A DNA stretch of 64,000 nucleotides. Source: Bacillus cereus G9842 (GTDB taxonomy: Bacteria > Bacillota > Bacilli > Bacillales > Bacillaceae_G). The notes under the pieces are model-generated. The model worked only from the letters and a program-made list of their open reading frames with translations, searched no databases and was not told the origin of the DNA. The first letter of the stretch is position 1; every line of letters starts with the position of its first letter. Where the stretch lies: NCBI RefSeq assembly GCF_000021305.1, contig NC_011772.1, positions 1,030,001 through 1,094,000 of the forward strand. Reading direction: 5' to 3'. Both the position numbers and the translations under genes were made by a program. Of this stretch, positions 33,980 to 43,099 are shown one piece after another.

Positions 33980-36900
33980 ATGATGAAATGGAATCAGTTA
34001 CTTCGTAAAGAGTTTACTGAAATTATAAAAAGTAAAAAAATATTAATTCCAATTATCGCGGTTTTATTCGTGCCAATTTTATATGCAGGTATGTTTTTAT
34101 GGGCCTTTTGGGATCCGTATAAACAGTTAGATGATTTACCAGTTGCGGTAGTCAATTTAGATAAAGGTGCAGTATTTGATGGGAAACCAATTGAGGTCGG
34201 AAAAGGGCTCGTTGATAACTTAAAAGATAATACAAGTTTCAAATGGGAATTTGTAAGTGAAAAAGAAGCGGAAAAAGGAATGGAAGGTAGAAAGTATTAC
34301 ATGTTAGTACGCATTCCAGATGACTTCTCAAGTAACGCTACAACGTTATTAAAAGATGATCCAAAACCATTAAATTTAGAATACATTCCAAACGAAAGCT
34401 TAAACTTCTTATCTTCACAAATTGGCGGAACAGCCATTGAAAAAATTAAAGGTGAAGTATCAAGTACGTTAACGAAAACATATGCAGAGAAAATGTTTGA
34501 TTCTATTCAAGACGTCTCAAAAGGATTAGCAGATGGGGCGGAAGGAGCAAATAAACTACACGACGGATCAAGTGAGCTGCATGATGGTTCCAGTAAAGTG
34601 ACGGATGGCCTTCATACACTTCAAGGGAAGTCTGGAGAGATGAAGGATGGAGCTCAGAAATTAGCAGATGGATCTAATAAATTAGTAGATGGATCAGGCA
34701 AAGTAACAAATGGTTTAAATACGTTAAATAGCAAAACAGGTGAGATGCAGATAGGTATAGGGAAATTAGTAGACGGATCTGGAAAAGTAACAGATGGTTT
34801 ACATGTATTAAATAGCAATGTAGGTATCGGAAAATTAGTATCTGGGTCAGGCAAAGTAACAGATGGTTTACATGTATTAAATAGCAATGCAGGTATTGGG
34901 AAACTAGTATCTGGGTCAGGCAAAGTAACAGATGGTTTACATGTATTAAATAGCAATGCAGGTATTGGGAAACTAGTAGATGGCTCCGGAAAAGTAACGG
35001 ATGGTTTACATGCATTAAATAGCAATGCAGGTATAGGGAAATTAGTAGACGGTTCCGGGAAAGTAACGAATGGTTTAAACATGTTAAATAGTAAAACAGG
35101 TGAGATGCAAACAGGTATCGGAAAATTAGTATCTGGGTCAGGCAAAGTAACAGACGGTTTAAATACGCTAAATAGCAAAACGGGTGAAATGCAAAAAGGA
35201 ATTGGCGAATTGCGTGATGGATCTGAGAAAGTGACCGGTGGCTTGAACGAATTAGTAAGTAAATCCGGTGATTTAAAAACAGGAACAACTGATCTCTCAA
35301 ATGGTATGGGAAAACTTGTTGAAGGGCGAAGTCAATTAGAAAAAGGGTCTCAAGAAATTCAAAAGGGATTGCAAGATTTAAATAGTAACGTACAAAAGTC
35401 TGCTGCAGGCTTAGAGGAAATGCAGTCGAAAGTTCCTTCTATATTGAATACAGTAAATGAAAAAATAGATGGAGCTGGGGCGAATGTAAATCAGTTAAAT
35501 GAACTTACGCAATCAACAGCAGGAGATGCTAAAACTGCAGCGCAAGATGTAGCGAATTTACAAAAGCAAATTGAAAGTTTACCAAAAGAATATCAAGAGC
35601 AGTTACAACCGTTCATAACAAGTGCTGTAAAAAGTACAGCGACAGTTCAGCAAAAGGCTGCCGGAGTAGCAGGTGGAACAAATAAACTAAATGAAGAAGT
35701 AAAACAATTAAAGGGCGAAATACATCAAACAACAAATGGATTGCAAAATAAATTACCAAATCCAGAAGGGGTAAAAACGCTAGCAGGTGGTATTGAGAAA
35801 CTGACGAACGCACAAAATGAATTTGTTAGTAAGTTTCATGGATTTGGTGAGGGATTAGATAAAGCAAAAATAGGTGCCAACAAATTAAAAGATGGATCAG
35901 TTCAATTAATTGATGGAGTAACGCAATTACAAAGCGGATCTGGAAAAGTGACAGCAGGATTAGGTGAATTATATGCTGGAGCAAATCAAATGGCAGGTGG
36001 AATAAATCAATTAGCAGATGGATCTGCTCAAGTAACAGGCGGTTTAGGAACAGTATCTGAAAGAGCAAACCAAATGGCAGGTGGAATAAATCAATTAGCT
36101 GACGGCTCAAGCCAAGTAACAGGCGGTTTAGGCACAGTATCTGTAGGAGTATCCAAATTAGCAGATGGGTCTGGTCAAGTAACAGACGGTTTAGGCACAG
36201 TATCTGTAGGAGTATCCAAATTAGCAGATGGGTCTGGTCAAGTAACAGGCGGCTTAGGCACAGTATCTGTAGGAGTATCCAAATTAGCAGATGGCTCAAG
36301 TCAAGTAACAGGTGGTTTAGGAACAGTATCTGTAGCAGTAAACCAATTAGCAGATGGTTCAAGCAAAGTAACAGGCGGCTTAGGTACATTATCCGCGGGA
36401 GCAAATCAAATGTCAGGAGGAATAACGCAATTAACAGACGGTTCAAGCCAAGTAACAACTGGCTTAGGTACTCTAAATGGTGGCCTAAATCAAATGTCAA
36501 CAGGCTCAACCCAGCTAATCGACGGCGTAAATAAACTAGCAGACGGCTCAGGAAAAGTAACTGATGGACTAGTGAAAGTAAACGATGGTTCAGGTGAACT
36601 TGCTGAGAAACTTGGGGAAGGGGCAGAGAAAACTGGGGAAGTAAAAGGGACAGATAAAACGTATGATATGTTTGCAAGTCCTGTAAAGGTGAAGACGGAG
36701 AAAATGGCGGAAGTTCCTAACTACGGAACTGGATTTACACCGTATTTCTTATCACTCGGTTTATTCGTTGGGGCATTACTATTATCAATCGTATATCCAT
36801 TACGTGATACAGTTGGCGTTCCAAAATCAGGATTTAGTTGGTTTATTAGTAAGTTCGGCGTGTTACTATCAGTCGGTATTATTCAAGCGATAGTAGCAGA

Positions 36901-37324
36901 TGTTATATTACTGTTCGGATTAGGTGTAGAAGTACAAAGTATTCCGTACTTCATACTCTTTAGCATCGTTACAAGTTTAGCGTTTATTGCATTAATTCAA
37001 TGTTTAGTAACAGCATTCGGTGATGCAGGGCGTTTCATCGCCATCATCACATTAATTATTCAGCTTACAACAAGTGCTGGAACATTCCCGTTAGAGTTAA
37101 TTCCGAAGTTTTTACAACCATTTAATGCTTGGTTACCGATGACATACTCTGTATCAGGATTGAAAGCAGTCGTATCAAGCGGAGACTTTAACTTCATGTG
37201 GCAAAACATAGGAATGCTCATGATCTTTATCGTTGTATTATCACTTGGAACAATCGCCTCCTTAACTTTGATGCACAAACGACAATTTAAAAATGTTGCT
37301 GAAAATCAATCGGTTGAAGCGTAA
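33980..37324 (+). CDS. YhgE/Pip family membrane protein with expanded repeat region
   Basis: About 1114 residues. The start is ATG 33980, after AAAGGGGGAG. An N-terminal helix (about 15-35) is followed by the Pip-type external region (VAVVNLDKGAVFDGKPI, then YMLVRIPDDFS). A very long middle (about 190-900) of repeats built on GKLVDGSGKVTDGL follows, then a C-terminal block of about five helices with QLTTSAGTFPLELIPKFLQP. The family includes the phage infection protein and relates to membrane proteins tied to transport or type VII secretion; the exact role is unknown. Two strong repeat arrays suggest length change. It is probably repressed by the adjacent TetR protein. Confidence 0.87.
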   Translation: MMKWNQLLRKEFTEIIKSKKILIPIIAVLFVPILYAGMFLWAFWDPYKQLDDLPVAVVNLDKGAVFDGKPIEVGKGLVDNLKDNTSFKWEFVSEKEAEKGMEGRKYYMLVRIPDDFSSNATTLLKDDPKPLNLEYIPNESLNFLSSQIGGTAIEKIKGEVSSTLTKTYAEKMFDSIQDVSKGLADGAEGANKLHDGSSELHDGSSKVTDGLHTLQGKSGEMKDGAQKLADGSNKLVDGSGKVTNGLNTLNSKTGEMQIGIGKLVDGSGKVTDGLHVLNSNVGIGKLVSGSGKVTDGLHVLNSNAGIGKLVSGSGKVTDGLHVLNSNAGIGKLVDGSGKVTDGLHALNSNAGIGKLVDGSGKVTNGLNMLNSKTGEMQTGIGKLVSGSGKVTDGLNTLNSKTGEMQKGIGELRDGSEKVTGGLNELVSKSGDLKTGTTDLSNGMGKLVEGRSQLEKGSQEIQKGLQDLNSNVQKSAAGLEEMQSKVPSILNTVNEKIDGAGANVNQLNELTQSTAGDAKTAAQDVANLQKQIESLPKEYQEQLQPFITSAVKSTATVQQKAAGVAGGTNKLNEEVKQLKGEIHQTTNGLQNKLPNPEGVKTLAGGIEKLTNAQNEFVSKFHGFGEGLDKAKIGANKLKDGSVQLIDGVTQLQSGSGKVTAGLGELYAGANQMAGGINQLADGSAQVTGGLGTVSERANQMAGGINQLADGSSQVTGGLGTVSVGVSKLADGSGQVTDGLGTVSVGVSKLADGSGQVTGGLGTVSVGVSKLADGSSQVTGGLGTVSVAVNQLADGSSKVTGGLGTLSAGANQMSGGITQLTDGSSQVTTGLGTLNGGLNQMSTGSTQLIDGVNKLADGSGKVTDGLVKVNDGSGELAEKLGEGAEKTGEVKGTDKTYDMFASPVKVKTEKMAEVPNYGTGFTPYFLSLGLFVGALLLSIVYPLRDTVGVPKSGFSWFISKFGVLLSVGIIQAIVADVILLFGLGVEVQSIPYFILFSIVTSLAFIALIQCLVTAFGDAGRFIAIITLIIQLTTSAGTFPLELIPKFLQPFNAWLPMTYSVSGLKAVVSSGDFNFMWQNIGMLMIFIVVLSLGTIASLTLMHKRQFKNVAENQSVEA
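34680..35210 (+). repeat. 69-bp coding repeat array in the YhgE-like gene
   Basis: Units read GKLVSGSGKVTDGLHVLNSN plus AGI (23 codons). Three or four adjacent units are nearly identical in DNA (about 34830-35040). They are flanked by longer units carrying NSKTGEMQ. The near-identity of neighbouring units suggests recent expansion. Confidence 0.85.
35930..36570 (+). repeat. 63-bp coding repeat array in the YhgE-like gene
   Basis: Units read ADGSGQVTGGLGTVSVGVSK plus L (21 codons). The three units between about 36130 and 36320 are almost the same in DNA. Variants carry NQMAGGINQL. Residue periodicity fits a long alpha-helical or coiled rod. Confidence 0.85.
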
Positions 37325-37351
37325 AAAAAGCACCTTTTTGGTGCTTTTTTA
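37323..37351 (+). terminator. Terminator of the YhgE-like gene
   Basis: AAAAAAGCACC is inverted as GGTGCTTTTTT around TTTTT, directly after the stop codon. Confidence 0.88.
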
Positions 37352-37466
37352 TTTTAATAGAGGGCATCTTTTCCTTGGTTCATCTATAAATCTTTCTAAA
37401 AGCTATAGAAACGAAAGAAAAGGAATTACAACAATTTACAGAGAAACATAGGGTAGAGGAGTTGAT

Positions 37467-37682
37467 ATGATGAAAGGCAATCCTACTTACTATTTTATCT
37501 TATATCCATTAATCTTCTTTCTCGTTTTCTCTCTTTCACCTATCTTGTTTCAGAAAAAAGAATATACGAGTATGAAAGATATACTAGGGCTACTTTTATT
37601 TTACTATGTGCTAATTAGTGGATATTACTTTATGGATGTTGTAAGTGAAAGAATGAAGAAGGATAGTAAAGATAAACGATAA
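37467..37682 (+). CDS. Small hypothetical membrane protein (71 residues)
   Basis: Two membrane segments (about residues 8-26 and 39-57) are followed by a charged tail (SERMKKDSKDKR). AGAGGAG lies 8 bases before the ATG at 37467; a second ATG follows at once. The family is not recognised. It precedes the DUF2087 gene by 34 bases and may share its transcript. Confidence 0.7.
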   Translation: MMKGNPTYYFILYPLIFFLVFSLSPILFQKKEYTSMKDILGLLLFYYVLISGYYFMDVVSERMKKDSKDKR

Positions 37683-37716
37683 ATTTTATTGTATAAAAAC
37701 CGATGGAGGATAAAAA

Positions 37717-38022
37717 ATGACTGAAAGTGAGATGAAATTCCGTGATACGACCATTCGTAACTTTTTTGATAAAGAGAATCGTTTAAAATCGATTCCAGGT
37801 CAAAAGAAGAAAAAATTAGTATTGTTAGAGCATTTAATTAGCAAGTTAAATGCTGAAAATCAATATACAGAAAAAGAAATTAATACATTTATAAAACAAT
37901 ATCATGATGATTTTTGTACAATTAGACGTGAATTTATTGTACATAGGTTTATGGATAGAGAGGATAGTATGTACCGTATAAACGGGAGAGAAGTTTGGAC
38001 GAAGTGGGAGGAGTTAAAATAA
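37717..38022 (+). CDS. DUF2087 domain protein
   Basis: A 101-residue soluble protein. Its core (IRNFFDKENRLKSIPGQKKK, YTEKEINTFIKQYHDDFCTI, FMDREDSMYRI) is the DUF2087 domain, usually found alone or fused to ArsR-type regulators. Here no helix-turn-helix domain is attached. A winged-helix-like, nucleic-acid-related role is often assumed but not established. The GGAGG site is clear. Confidence 0.85.
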   Translation: MTESEMKFRDTTIRNFFDKENRLKSIPGQKKKKLVLLEHLISKLNAENQYTEKEINTFIKQYHDDFCTIRREFIVHRFMDREDSMYRINGREVWTKWEELK

Positions 38023-38024
38023 TG

Positions 38025-38050
38025 AATCAGCGAGGGGATCCCCGCTGATT
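38025..38050. terminator. GC-rich hairpin between convergent genes
   Basis: AATCAGCG and CGCTGATT flank GGGGATCCCC, an almost continuous palindrome between two convergent stop codons. No long T-run is present, so termination strength is uncertain. Confidence 0.6.
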
Positions 38051-38402
38051 ATAAGCCTGTGCTAGTCTTGCTGTTTCTTTGTAGTAAGTCTATGAACGCT
38101 TCAACATTCGAACTTGTAATGTATCCAAGCGTTATATATTCATCTTCATAGTAAAATATTATTTTTTTGTCAAAGATTCTTCTCTTCGTTTCTATGGATA
38201 GAATTTTTTCATAATCAAATTCGGCAATGAATGTGTTTTTATATTGGCTAAAAAAGAGAAGTCTTTGATTAGTAGCAAGTAACATGCCAGGATACGGGAC
38301 TTTATGCGTAATCATATAGCCAGTAAGTGAACATTTTAAAGTAGATAAAATTTTTTCTTCTTTATGTAATAGTTGTTTTGCATCTGTTAAGATAGGGTTC
38401 AT
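38049..38402 (-). CDS. PH-like (YokE/bPH_3-type) domain protein
   Basis: A 117-residue soluble protein. The pattern LLHKEEKILSTLKCSLTGYM, then MLLATNQRLLFFSQYK and FDYEKILSIETKR is typical of small bacterial PH/GRAM-like proteins such as YokE. These may bind lipids or proteins; no partner is evident. The start codon follows AAAGGAAT. Confidence 0.75.
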   Translation of the reverse strand: MNPILTDAKQLLHKEEKILSTLKCSLTGYMITHKVPYPGMLLATNQRLLFFSQYKNTFIAEFDYEKILSIETKRRIFDKKIIFYYEDEYITLGYITSSNVEAFIDLLQRNSKTSTGL

Positions 38403-38535
38403 TCCATATATTCCTTTTATTTTTATTTATGAATATTGTATCAAGAGTAAAAAGATTCTCAATATGTAATATTGCATATTGGACGTTTTATAGTTTTAAT
38501 ATTATTTTTAAAAAGAAAAAGTACGAGGTGATTCA

Positions 38536-39045
38536 ATGATACGGTTAGTAAAAGAGACTGATGCAGAAGCAATTATGAATATTAGAAAAGAAATTATATT
38601 ATCGGAAACTACTACAAAATTTTTCATAGTATCCCCAAAGAAGTTACCGAATGATAGTAATGTAGAAAGAGAAAAGATACGGAAAAGCAATGAGAAAGGT
38701 AATCTCTATATCGTGTATGAAGTAGATAGGAAGGTAGTTGGCTTTTTACTTTTCAACCGATATGAACTAGAACGGTTACAACACGCAGGCACAATGGGAA
38801 TGGGGATTAAAGAGGCGTATTGTAATCAAGGCATCGGCACGAAATTAATTGAATTTCTTATTAGTTGGGCTAAAGGGCAGAAAGGTTTAGAGAAAATTTG
38901 CTTAGGTGTAGTTTCTGTTAATGATCGGGCAATTAAAGTGTACAAACGTATGGGTTTTGTAGAAGAAGGGAGACAACGAAAGCAAATAAAGTATGAAGAT
39001 GGATCATATGGAGACGATGTATTGATGGGCTTTTATATTGAATAA
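38536..39045 (+). CDS. GNAT family N-acetyltransferase
   Basis: A 169-residue protein covering the GNAT fold. The N-terminus is IRLVKETDAEAIMNIRKEI. The acetyl-CoA-binding stretch is GMGIKEAYCNQGIGTKLIEF (Q/R-x-x-G-x-G/A type), with the C-terminal VNDRAIKVYKRMGFVEEGR. The last part resembles ribosomal-protein or small-molecule acetyltransferases. The substrate is not predictable. It is a single gene with GAGGTG before the ATG. Confidence 0.87.
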   Translation: MIRLVKETDAEAIMNIRKEIILSETTTKFFIVSPKKLPNDSNVEREKIRKSNEKGNLYIVYEVDRKVVGFLLFNRYELERLQHAGTMGMGIKEAYCNQGIGTKLIEFLISWAKGQKGLEKICLGVVSVNDRAIKVYKRMGFVEEGRQRKQIKYEDGSYGDDVLMGFYIE

Positions 39046-39207
39046 AGGATATATGGTATTAAGAAAAGGAATGTACCTACCGTAAATGTCTAAAAGCAGT
39101 ATATTGCCCCTCCATTAACAGACTTTTACCTATGTATAATATTAATATAGTAAAATCATAACAACCGATATTGCAGTTTCCAATAATATACTATATAATC
39201 AATTTAA

Positions 39208-39219
39208 GAAAACGTTTTC
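39208..39219. promoter_or_regulatory. LacI-type operator (cre-like)
   Basis: GAAAACGTTTTC is a perfect 12-base palindrome with the central CG typical of LacI/CcpA-family sites, 20 bases before the regulator start. Autorepression, CcpA control, or both are possible. Confidence 0.65.
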
Positions 39220-39239
39220 ATGCAAAGGGGGAGAATTTC

Positions 39240-40256
39240 GTGTCGACTATAGAGGACGTGGCGAAATTAGCGGGGTTATCAAGGACAACGGTTTCTAGGG
39301 TGATTAATAATCATCCATATGTTTCAGATGAGAAGAAAAAAAGGGTTCAATTAGCAATGAAGCATTTAGGCTTTGTTCCTAATTCTGCGGCGAGAAGGCT
39401 TCGTAAACAAAAAACGGAAACAATTGCGGTGCTAGTTCCAAGGATTACAAATCCTTTTTTCAGTAGATTTATTGAAGCAATCGAGATTGCAGCTTCTGAA
39501 CATAAATATAAACTGATTATTTGTCAAACAAGATATTTACCTGAAAAAGAGATGGAGTATTTACAATTATTATCTACGAAACAAGTAGATGGGATTATTC
39601 TATGTTCACTAGAAAATCCGTGGGAAGATGTAGAGCCATACTTACAGCACGGTCCAATCGTGTTATGTAATGAATATATTGAGGAAGCAAATATTCCAAC
39701 AGTGAAGTTTGATCATGCGCAAGGAGCATACATAGCTGCGAAGCATGTGTTAGATCAAGGATATCGCAATCTTATTTTTTGCCGTGGTAACGAAACCAAA
39801 TTAGTTAGCCAGCAGCGAAAAATGGGCTTTTTACGTGCAATAACTGAGAAGAGCCGCCAAGTAGAAGCGATTGATTTTCTTGAAAACGCTTTCTCTTGGG
39901 AGGATGGAAAACGAATATTCCATGAAGTATTAAAGGACAAAAAAAATCCTACCGCGATTTTGGCAGGAGGCGATGAGGTAGCAGCTGGAATTATCTCAGA
40001 GGCGAAGCACCATAACTGGAGCATTCCAGATGATCTCGCTGTTATCGGTTTTGATAATCAAATATTATCACAGATTACAGAGCCAGGTATTACGACAATT
40101 GAACAGCCAATCGATGAGATGGCCCGAAAAGTTGTCGACCTGATGATGGATAAAATCCATACGAAAAATTATCGACAAAAAGAATTGTATGAGTTTGAAC
40201 TGGAGCTCTTGGTGAAAGGTTCAACGATGAAGAAGGATACGATGTTATTAGCCTAG
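39240..40256 (+). CDS. LacI family transcriptional regulator
   Basis: A 338-residue regulator. The start is GTG 39240 after AAAGGGGGAG; the longer frame adds residues encoded by the operator region. The helix-turn-helix STIEDVAKLAGLSRTTVSRV (2-21) is followed by NNHPYVSDEKKKR and a periplasmic-binding-like domain (TIAVLVPRITNPFFS, then AVIGFDNQ and TTIEQPIDEM). No metabolic genes sit beside it, so the sugar or other inducer is unknown. Confidence 0.92.
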   Translation: MSTIEDVAKLAGLSRTTVSRVINNHPYVSDEKKKRVQLAMKHLGFVPNSAARRLRKQKTETIAVLVPRITNPFFSRFIEAIEIAASEHKYKLIICQTRYLPEKEMEYLQLLSTKQVDGIILCSLENPWEDVEPYLQHGPIVLCNEYIEEANIPTVKFDHAQGAYIAAKHVLDQGYRNLIFCRGNETKLVSQQRKMGFLRAITEKSRQVEAIDFLENAFSWEDGKRIFHEVLKDKKNPTAILAGGDEVAAGIISEAKHHNWSIPDDLAVIGFDNQILSQITEPGITTIEQPIDEMARKVVDLMMDKIHTKNYRQKELYEFELELLVKGSTMKKDTMLLA

Positions 40257-40281
40257 TAGACTATGTCTGCTAGGTTTTTTT
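40252..40281 (+). terminator. Terminator of the LacI gene
   Basis: CCTAGTAGAC pairs with GTCTGCTAGG (one G-U pair) around TAT, overlaps the stop codon and is followed by seven Ts. Confidence 0.85.
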
Positions 40282-40295
40282 ATGTTCATAAACTA

Positions 40296-40424
40296 CTATT
40301 CTTCGTGAACGCAGTCATCACATTTGTTATGGTATGCTTCGTGTTGCTCATCAATTTCTTTCCCACAGTGCGCACAAGTTTTCGTCGGTAAATTTCTGAA
40401 AAACTCCATTGGTTGATCAATCAT
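40296..40424 (-). CDS. yhfH: YhfH family small zinc-ribbon protein
   Basis: Forty-two residues: MIDQPMEFFRNLPTKTCAHC, then GKEIDEQHEAYHNKCDDC and VHEE. Two CxxC pairs should bind one zinc ion. The ATG at 40424 follows GGAGGGATTG; the longer frame lacks a site. Family, length and position beside yhfI, lplJ and lcfB match B. subtilis yhfH. Function is unknown. Confidence 0.88.
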   Translation of the reverse strand: MIDQPMEFFRNLPTKTCAHCGKEIDEQHEAYHNKCDDCVHEE

Positions 40425-40604
40425 GTCAATCCCTCCATTTCCATTTCTTACTATCATTGTATTAGTACAAAAAATAAAAGTCAACAACTGTTTTATAACA
40501 AAATTGAAAATTAATGAAAAAGTTTAGGAAATGGATTATAGTTAACAATGTAGAATGTAAGTGAAACATGCATTCCTACTCGGTTTTAGAAAGGATGGAT
40601 ACAT

Positions 40605-41339
40605 ATGAAAATGACTGTTGTCGGCTTTTGGGGCGGATTTCCAGAAGCGGGAGAAGCAACGTCGGGGTATTTGTTTGAACACGATGGTTTTCGTTTACTT
40701 GTAGACTGTGGTAGTGGTGTACTAGCACAGCTTCAAAAATATATAACACCATCTCATATAGATGCAGTTGTACTGTCACACTATCATCACGATCATGTTG
40801 CGGACATTGGGGTATTGCAATATGCGAGATTAATTACGAGTGCAACAACAAGGCAACTACCGGAATTACCAATATACGGTCATACGTTTGACGAGAATGG
40901 ATTCCATTCTTTAACACATGAACCACATACGAAAGGAATCGCGTACAATCCAGAAGAAACACTTCAAGTTGGACCGTTCTCGATTTCGTTCTTAAAAACT
41001 GTTCATCCTGTTACATGCTTTGCGATGCGTATTACAGCTGGAGATGGTGCTGTAGTATACAGCGCTGATTCAAGTTATATTCCTGAATTCATTCCATTCA
41101 CGAAAGATGCTGATCTTTTCATTTGTGAGTGTAATATGTATGCACATCAAGAGGCTGCAAAAGCAGGGCATATGAATAGTACAGAAGTAGCAAGTATTGC
41201 AAAAGATGCGAATGTAAAAGAACTTTTATTAACGCACTTACCGCATACAGGAAACCCATCTAATTTAGTAACAGAAGCAAAACAAATTTTCAGTGGCCAT
41301 ATTACGCTAGCGCATAGTGGCTACGTATGGAACTCATGA
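40605..41339 (+). CDS. yhfI: MBL-fold metallo-hydrolase YhfI-like
   Basis: A 244-residue metallo-beta-lactamase-fold protein with the metal motif HYHHDHVAD (HxHxDH), an N-terminal GFWGGFPEAGEATSGYLFEH and a late H in LLLTHLPH. Length and neighbours match B. subtilis YhfI. The substrate is unknown; related folds act on RNA, phosphodiesters or thioesters. The gene precedes lplJ by 9 bases, so it may be co-transcribed with lipoate attachment. Confidence 0.88.
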   Translation: MKMTVVGFWGGFPEAGEATSGYLFEHDGFRLLVDCGSGVLAQLQKYITPSHIDAVVLSHYHHDHVADIGVLQYARLITSATTRQLPELPIYGHTFDENGFHSLTHEPHTKGIAYNPEETLQVGPFSISFLKTVHPVTCFAMRITAGDGAVVYSADSSYIPEFIPFTKDADLFICECNMYAHQEAAKAGHMNSTEVASIAKDANVKELLLTHLPHTGNPSNLVTEAKQIFSGHITLAHSGYVWNS

Positions 41340-41348
41340 GGTGATACG

Positions 41349-42338
41349 ATGTTATTTATTGATAATAAAGGAATTACAGATCCTAGAATAAACTTAGCGA
41401 TTGAAGAATATTGTGTGAAAAATTTAGATATTAACGAAACATATTTACTGTTCTACATTAACGAACCTTCGATTATCATTGGTAAAAACCAAAACACAGT
41501 AGAAGAAATTAATGCAGATTACGTAAAAGAAAAAGGTATTCATGTCGTTCGTCGTCTATCAGGCGGAGGCGCAGTATATCATGATTTAGGAAACTTAAAC
41601 TTCAGCTTTATCACGAAAGATGATGGAGATAGTTTCAGCAACTTCAAAAAATTCACAGAGCCTGTAACGAAAGCGCTTGGTAAATTAGGTGTAAATGCAG
41701 AACTAAGTGGTCGTAACGACATTTTAGCTGAAGGAAGAAAAATTTCAGGTAACGCGCAGTTCTCAACGAAAGGTCGTATGTTCAGTCACGGTACGTTACT
41801 ATTTGACTCTGAAATCGATCACGTCGTATCAGCACTGAAAGTAAAAATGGATAAGATCCAATCAAAAGGAATTAAATCAATCCGTAGCCGCGTTGCGAAC
41901 ATTACAGAGTTCCTAAACGAAGAAATGACGACAGAAGAGTTTAGACAACTTCTTCTAGAAACAATTTTCGAAGGAGAAACAGAAATCCCAACGTATGAAT
42001 TAACAGAAGAGGATTGGAAAGAAATCCATAAACTTTCTGAAGAGCGCTACCGCAATTGGGACTGGAACTACGGAAAATCACCGAAGTTCAACTTACAACA
42101 TTCACACCGCTTCCCAGTTGGACAAGTTGACGTTCGTCTGGAAGTGAAAAAAGGAACAGTAACAGAATGCAAAATTTACGGCGACTTCTTCGGTTCACTA
42201 GATGTTCATGATATCGAAGAGCGTCTAACAGGCGTTCAGTTCGATAAAGATACATTCACTGCAGCTTTAGAAGGCGTAGATATCGCACGCTACTTCGGTA
42301 ACATTACAACTGAAGATTTCTTACATTTATTCTTCTAA
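41349..42338 (+). CDS. lplJ: Lipoate-protein ligase LplJ
   Basis: A 329-residue enzyme with the lipoate/lipoyl-AMP binding loop RRLSGGGAVYHDLGN (about 70-84), SGNAQFSTKGRMFSHGTLL, and the C-terminal accessory domain. It activates free lipoate with ATP and attaches it to lipoyl domains (GcvH, and E2 proteins through LipL). It lies 9 bases after yhfI and ends in a strong terminator. Confidence 0.94.
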   Translation: MLFIDNKGITDPRINLAIEEYCVKNLDINETYLLFYINEPSIIIGKNQNTVEEINADYVKEKGIHVVRRLSGGGAVYHDLGNLNFSFITKDDGDSFSNFKKFTEPVTKALGKLGVNAELSGRNDILAEGRKISGNAQFSTKGRMFSHGTLLFDSEIDHVVSALKVKMDKIQSKGIKSIRSRVANITEFLNEEMTTEEFRQLLLETIFEGETEIPTYELTEEDWKEIHKLSEERYRNWDWNYGKSPKFNLQHSHRFPVGQVDVRLEVKKGTVTECKIYGDFFGSLDVHDIEERLTGVQFDKDTFTAALEGVDIARYFGNITTEDFLHLFF

Positions 42339-42346
42339 AAATGAGG

Positions 42347-42377
42347 GAGGCTGCCATAACGGGCAGCCTCTTTTTTT
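42347..42377 (+). terminator. Terminator of lplJ
   Basis: GAGGCTGCC and GGCAGCCTC form perfect arms with a run of seven Ts. Confidence 0.92.
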
Positions 42378-42397
42378 GCGTAGATTGTCGCGTTTTT

Positions 42398-42446
42398 TCG
42401 GTAAGTCGATATATTCGAAAAATCGCGGATATAATTTCATTCACCA
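42398..42446. repeat. Dispersed GATATA repeat (copy 2)
   Basis: TCGGTAAGTCGATATATTCG is followed by AAAAATCGCGGATATAATTT and CA. The first string recurs at 54353 with one change, and the second half matches the end of the 41-bp array near 21123-21140. It lies just after a terminator in a non-coding gap. Confidence 0.75.
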
Positions 42447-42509
42447 TAAAATCACAGGACATCTGCCTCTTATAAAGGAATATATATATTCAAAAGGAGG
42501 CGGATTGAT

Positions 42510-42938
42510 ATGAAAAGGGTAATGTACGTTGTATTATTACTCAGCTTTGTCATCGGAATGACAGCGTGTAACAGTGGATCGCCCTCAAGTCGTACAATTT
42601 TGTCTATCGGAAAACCAGCGGAGGATAATGTTATATATTTTACGCATACAGATAACAAACGAAAGATACATGATATACAAGACATGTTTCAAAATAAGAA
42701 GTGGAAAAGAAATGAAACATTCAGCACTGTTAATAAAACGCCAGATGTCGTCTTATCAATAGATGAAAACAACAAAGGGTTACCGACGTTATATGTTACC
42801 GTGTATTCTCATGAAAATGGAGCGGACGTTTTGAATTTGTATGGGGAGTATACGAGCTTAAATAAAGAGGAACTTGAAAATCTTAGAAAAAAGATGAGTG
42901 CATATTATCCTAAAATGATTTTTGGTCTAGTGTTATAA
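42510..42938 (+). CDS. Hypothetical lipoprotein
   Basis: A 142-residue protein with a lipoprotein signal (MKRVMYVVLLLSFVIGMTAC, lipobox GMTAC, Cys20) and a clear AAGGAGG site. The mature part is small, polar and basic, with no motif I recognise. It should sit on the outer face of the membrane. It stands alone between lplJ and lcfB. Confidence 0.75.
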   Translation: MKRVMYVVLLLSFVIGMTACNSGSPSSRTILSIGKPAEDNVIYFTHTDNKRKIHDIQDMFQNKKWKRNETFSTVNKTPDVVLSIDENNKGLPTLYVTVYSHENGADVLNLYGEYTSLNKEELENLRKKMSAYYPKMIFGLVL

Positions 42939-43052
42939 ATTACTTGTAAATAAAATCCCCTTATTTTTCCAAATTAAACTAAGAGAAGGTGATCTGTCTA
43001 TATGCAGTTAATAGAATATCACTTGCCACTTTAATTTTCTTTTAATATAATT

Positions 43053-43080
43053 AATTTAGAATTTTTAAATATTCTAAATT
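43053..43080. promoter_or_regulatory. Perfect 10-bp-arm palindrome before lcfB
   Basis: AATTTAGAAT (43053-43062) is exactly inverted as ATTCTAAATT (43071-43080), with 8 bases between. It ends 19 bases before the lcfB start. It does not fit the TGAATGA-type FadR site I know for B. subtilis, so another regulator or an altered FadR site is possible. Confidence 0.6.
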
Positions 43081-43099
43081 TTATAAAGGTGGGGTTTTT

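Noticed and set aside
34654..36677. Long minus-strand frames inside the YhgE-like gene
   Set aside because: Shadow frames of repeated coding DNA, rich in Leu and Pro, with no starts or sites.
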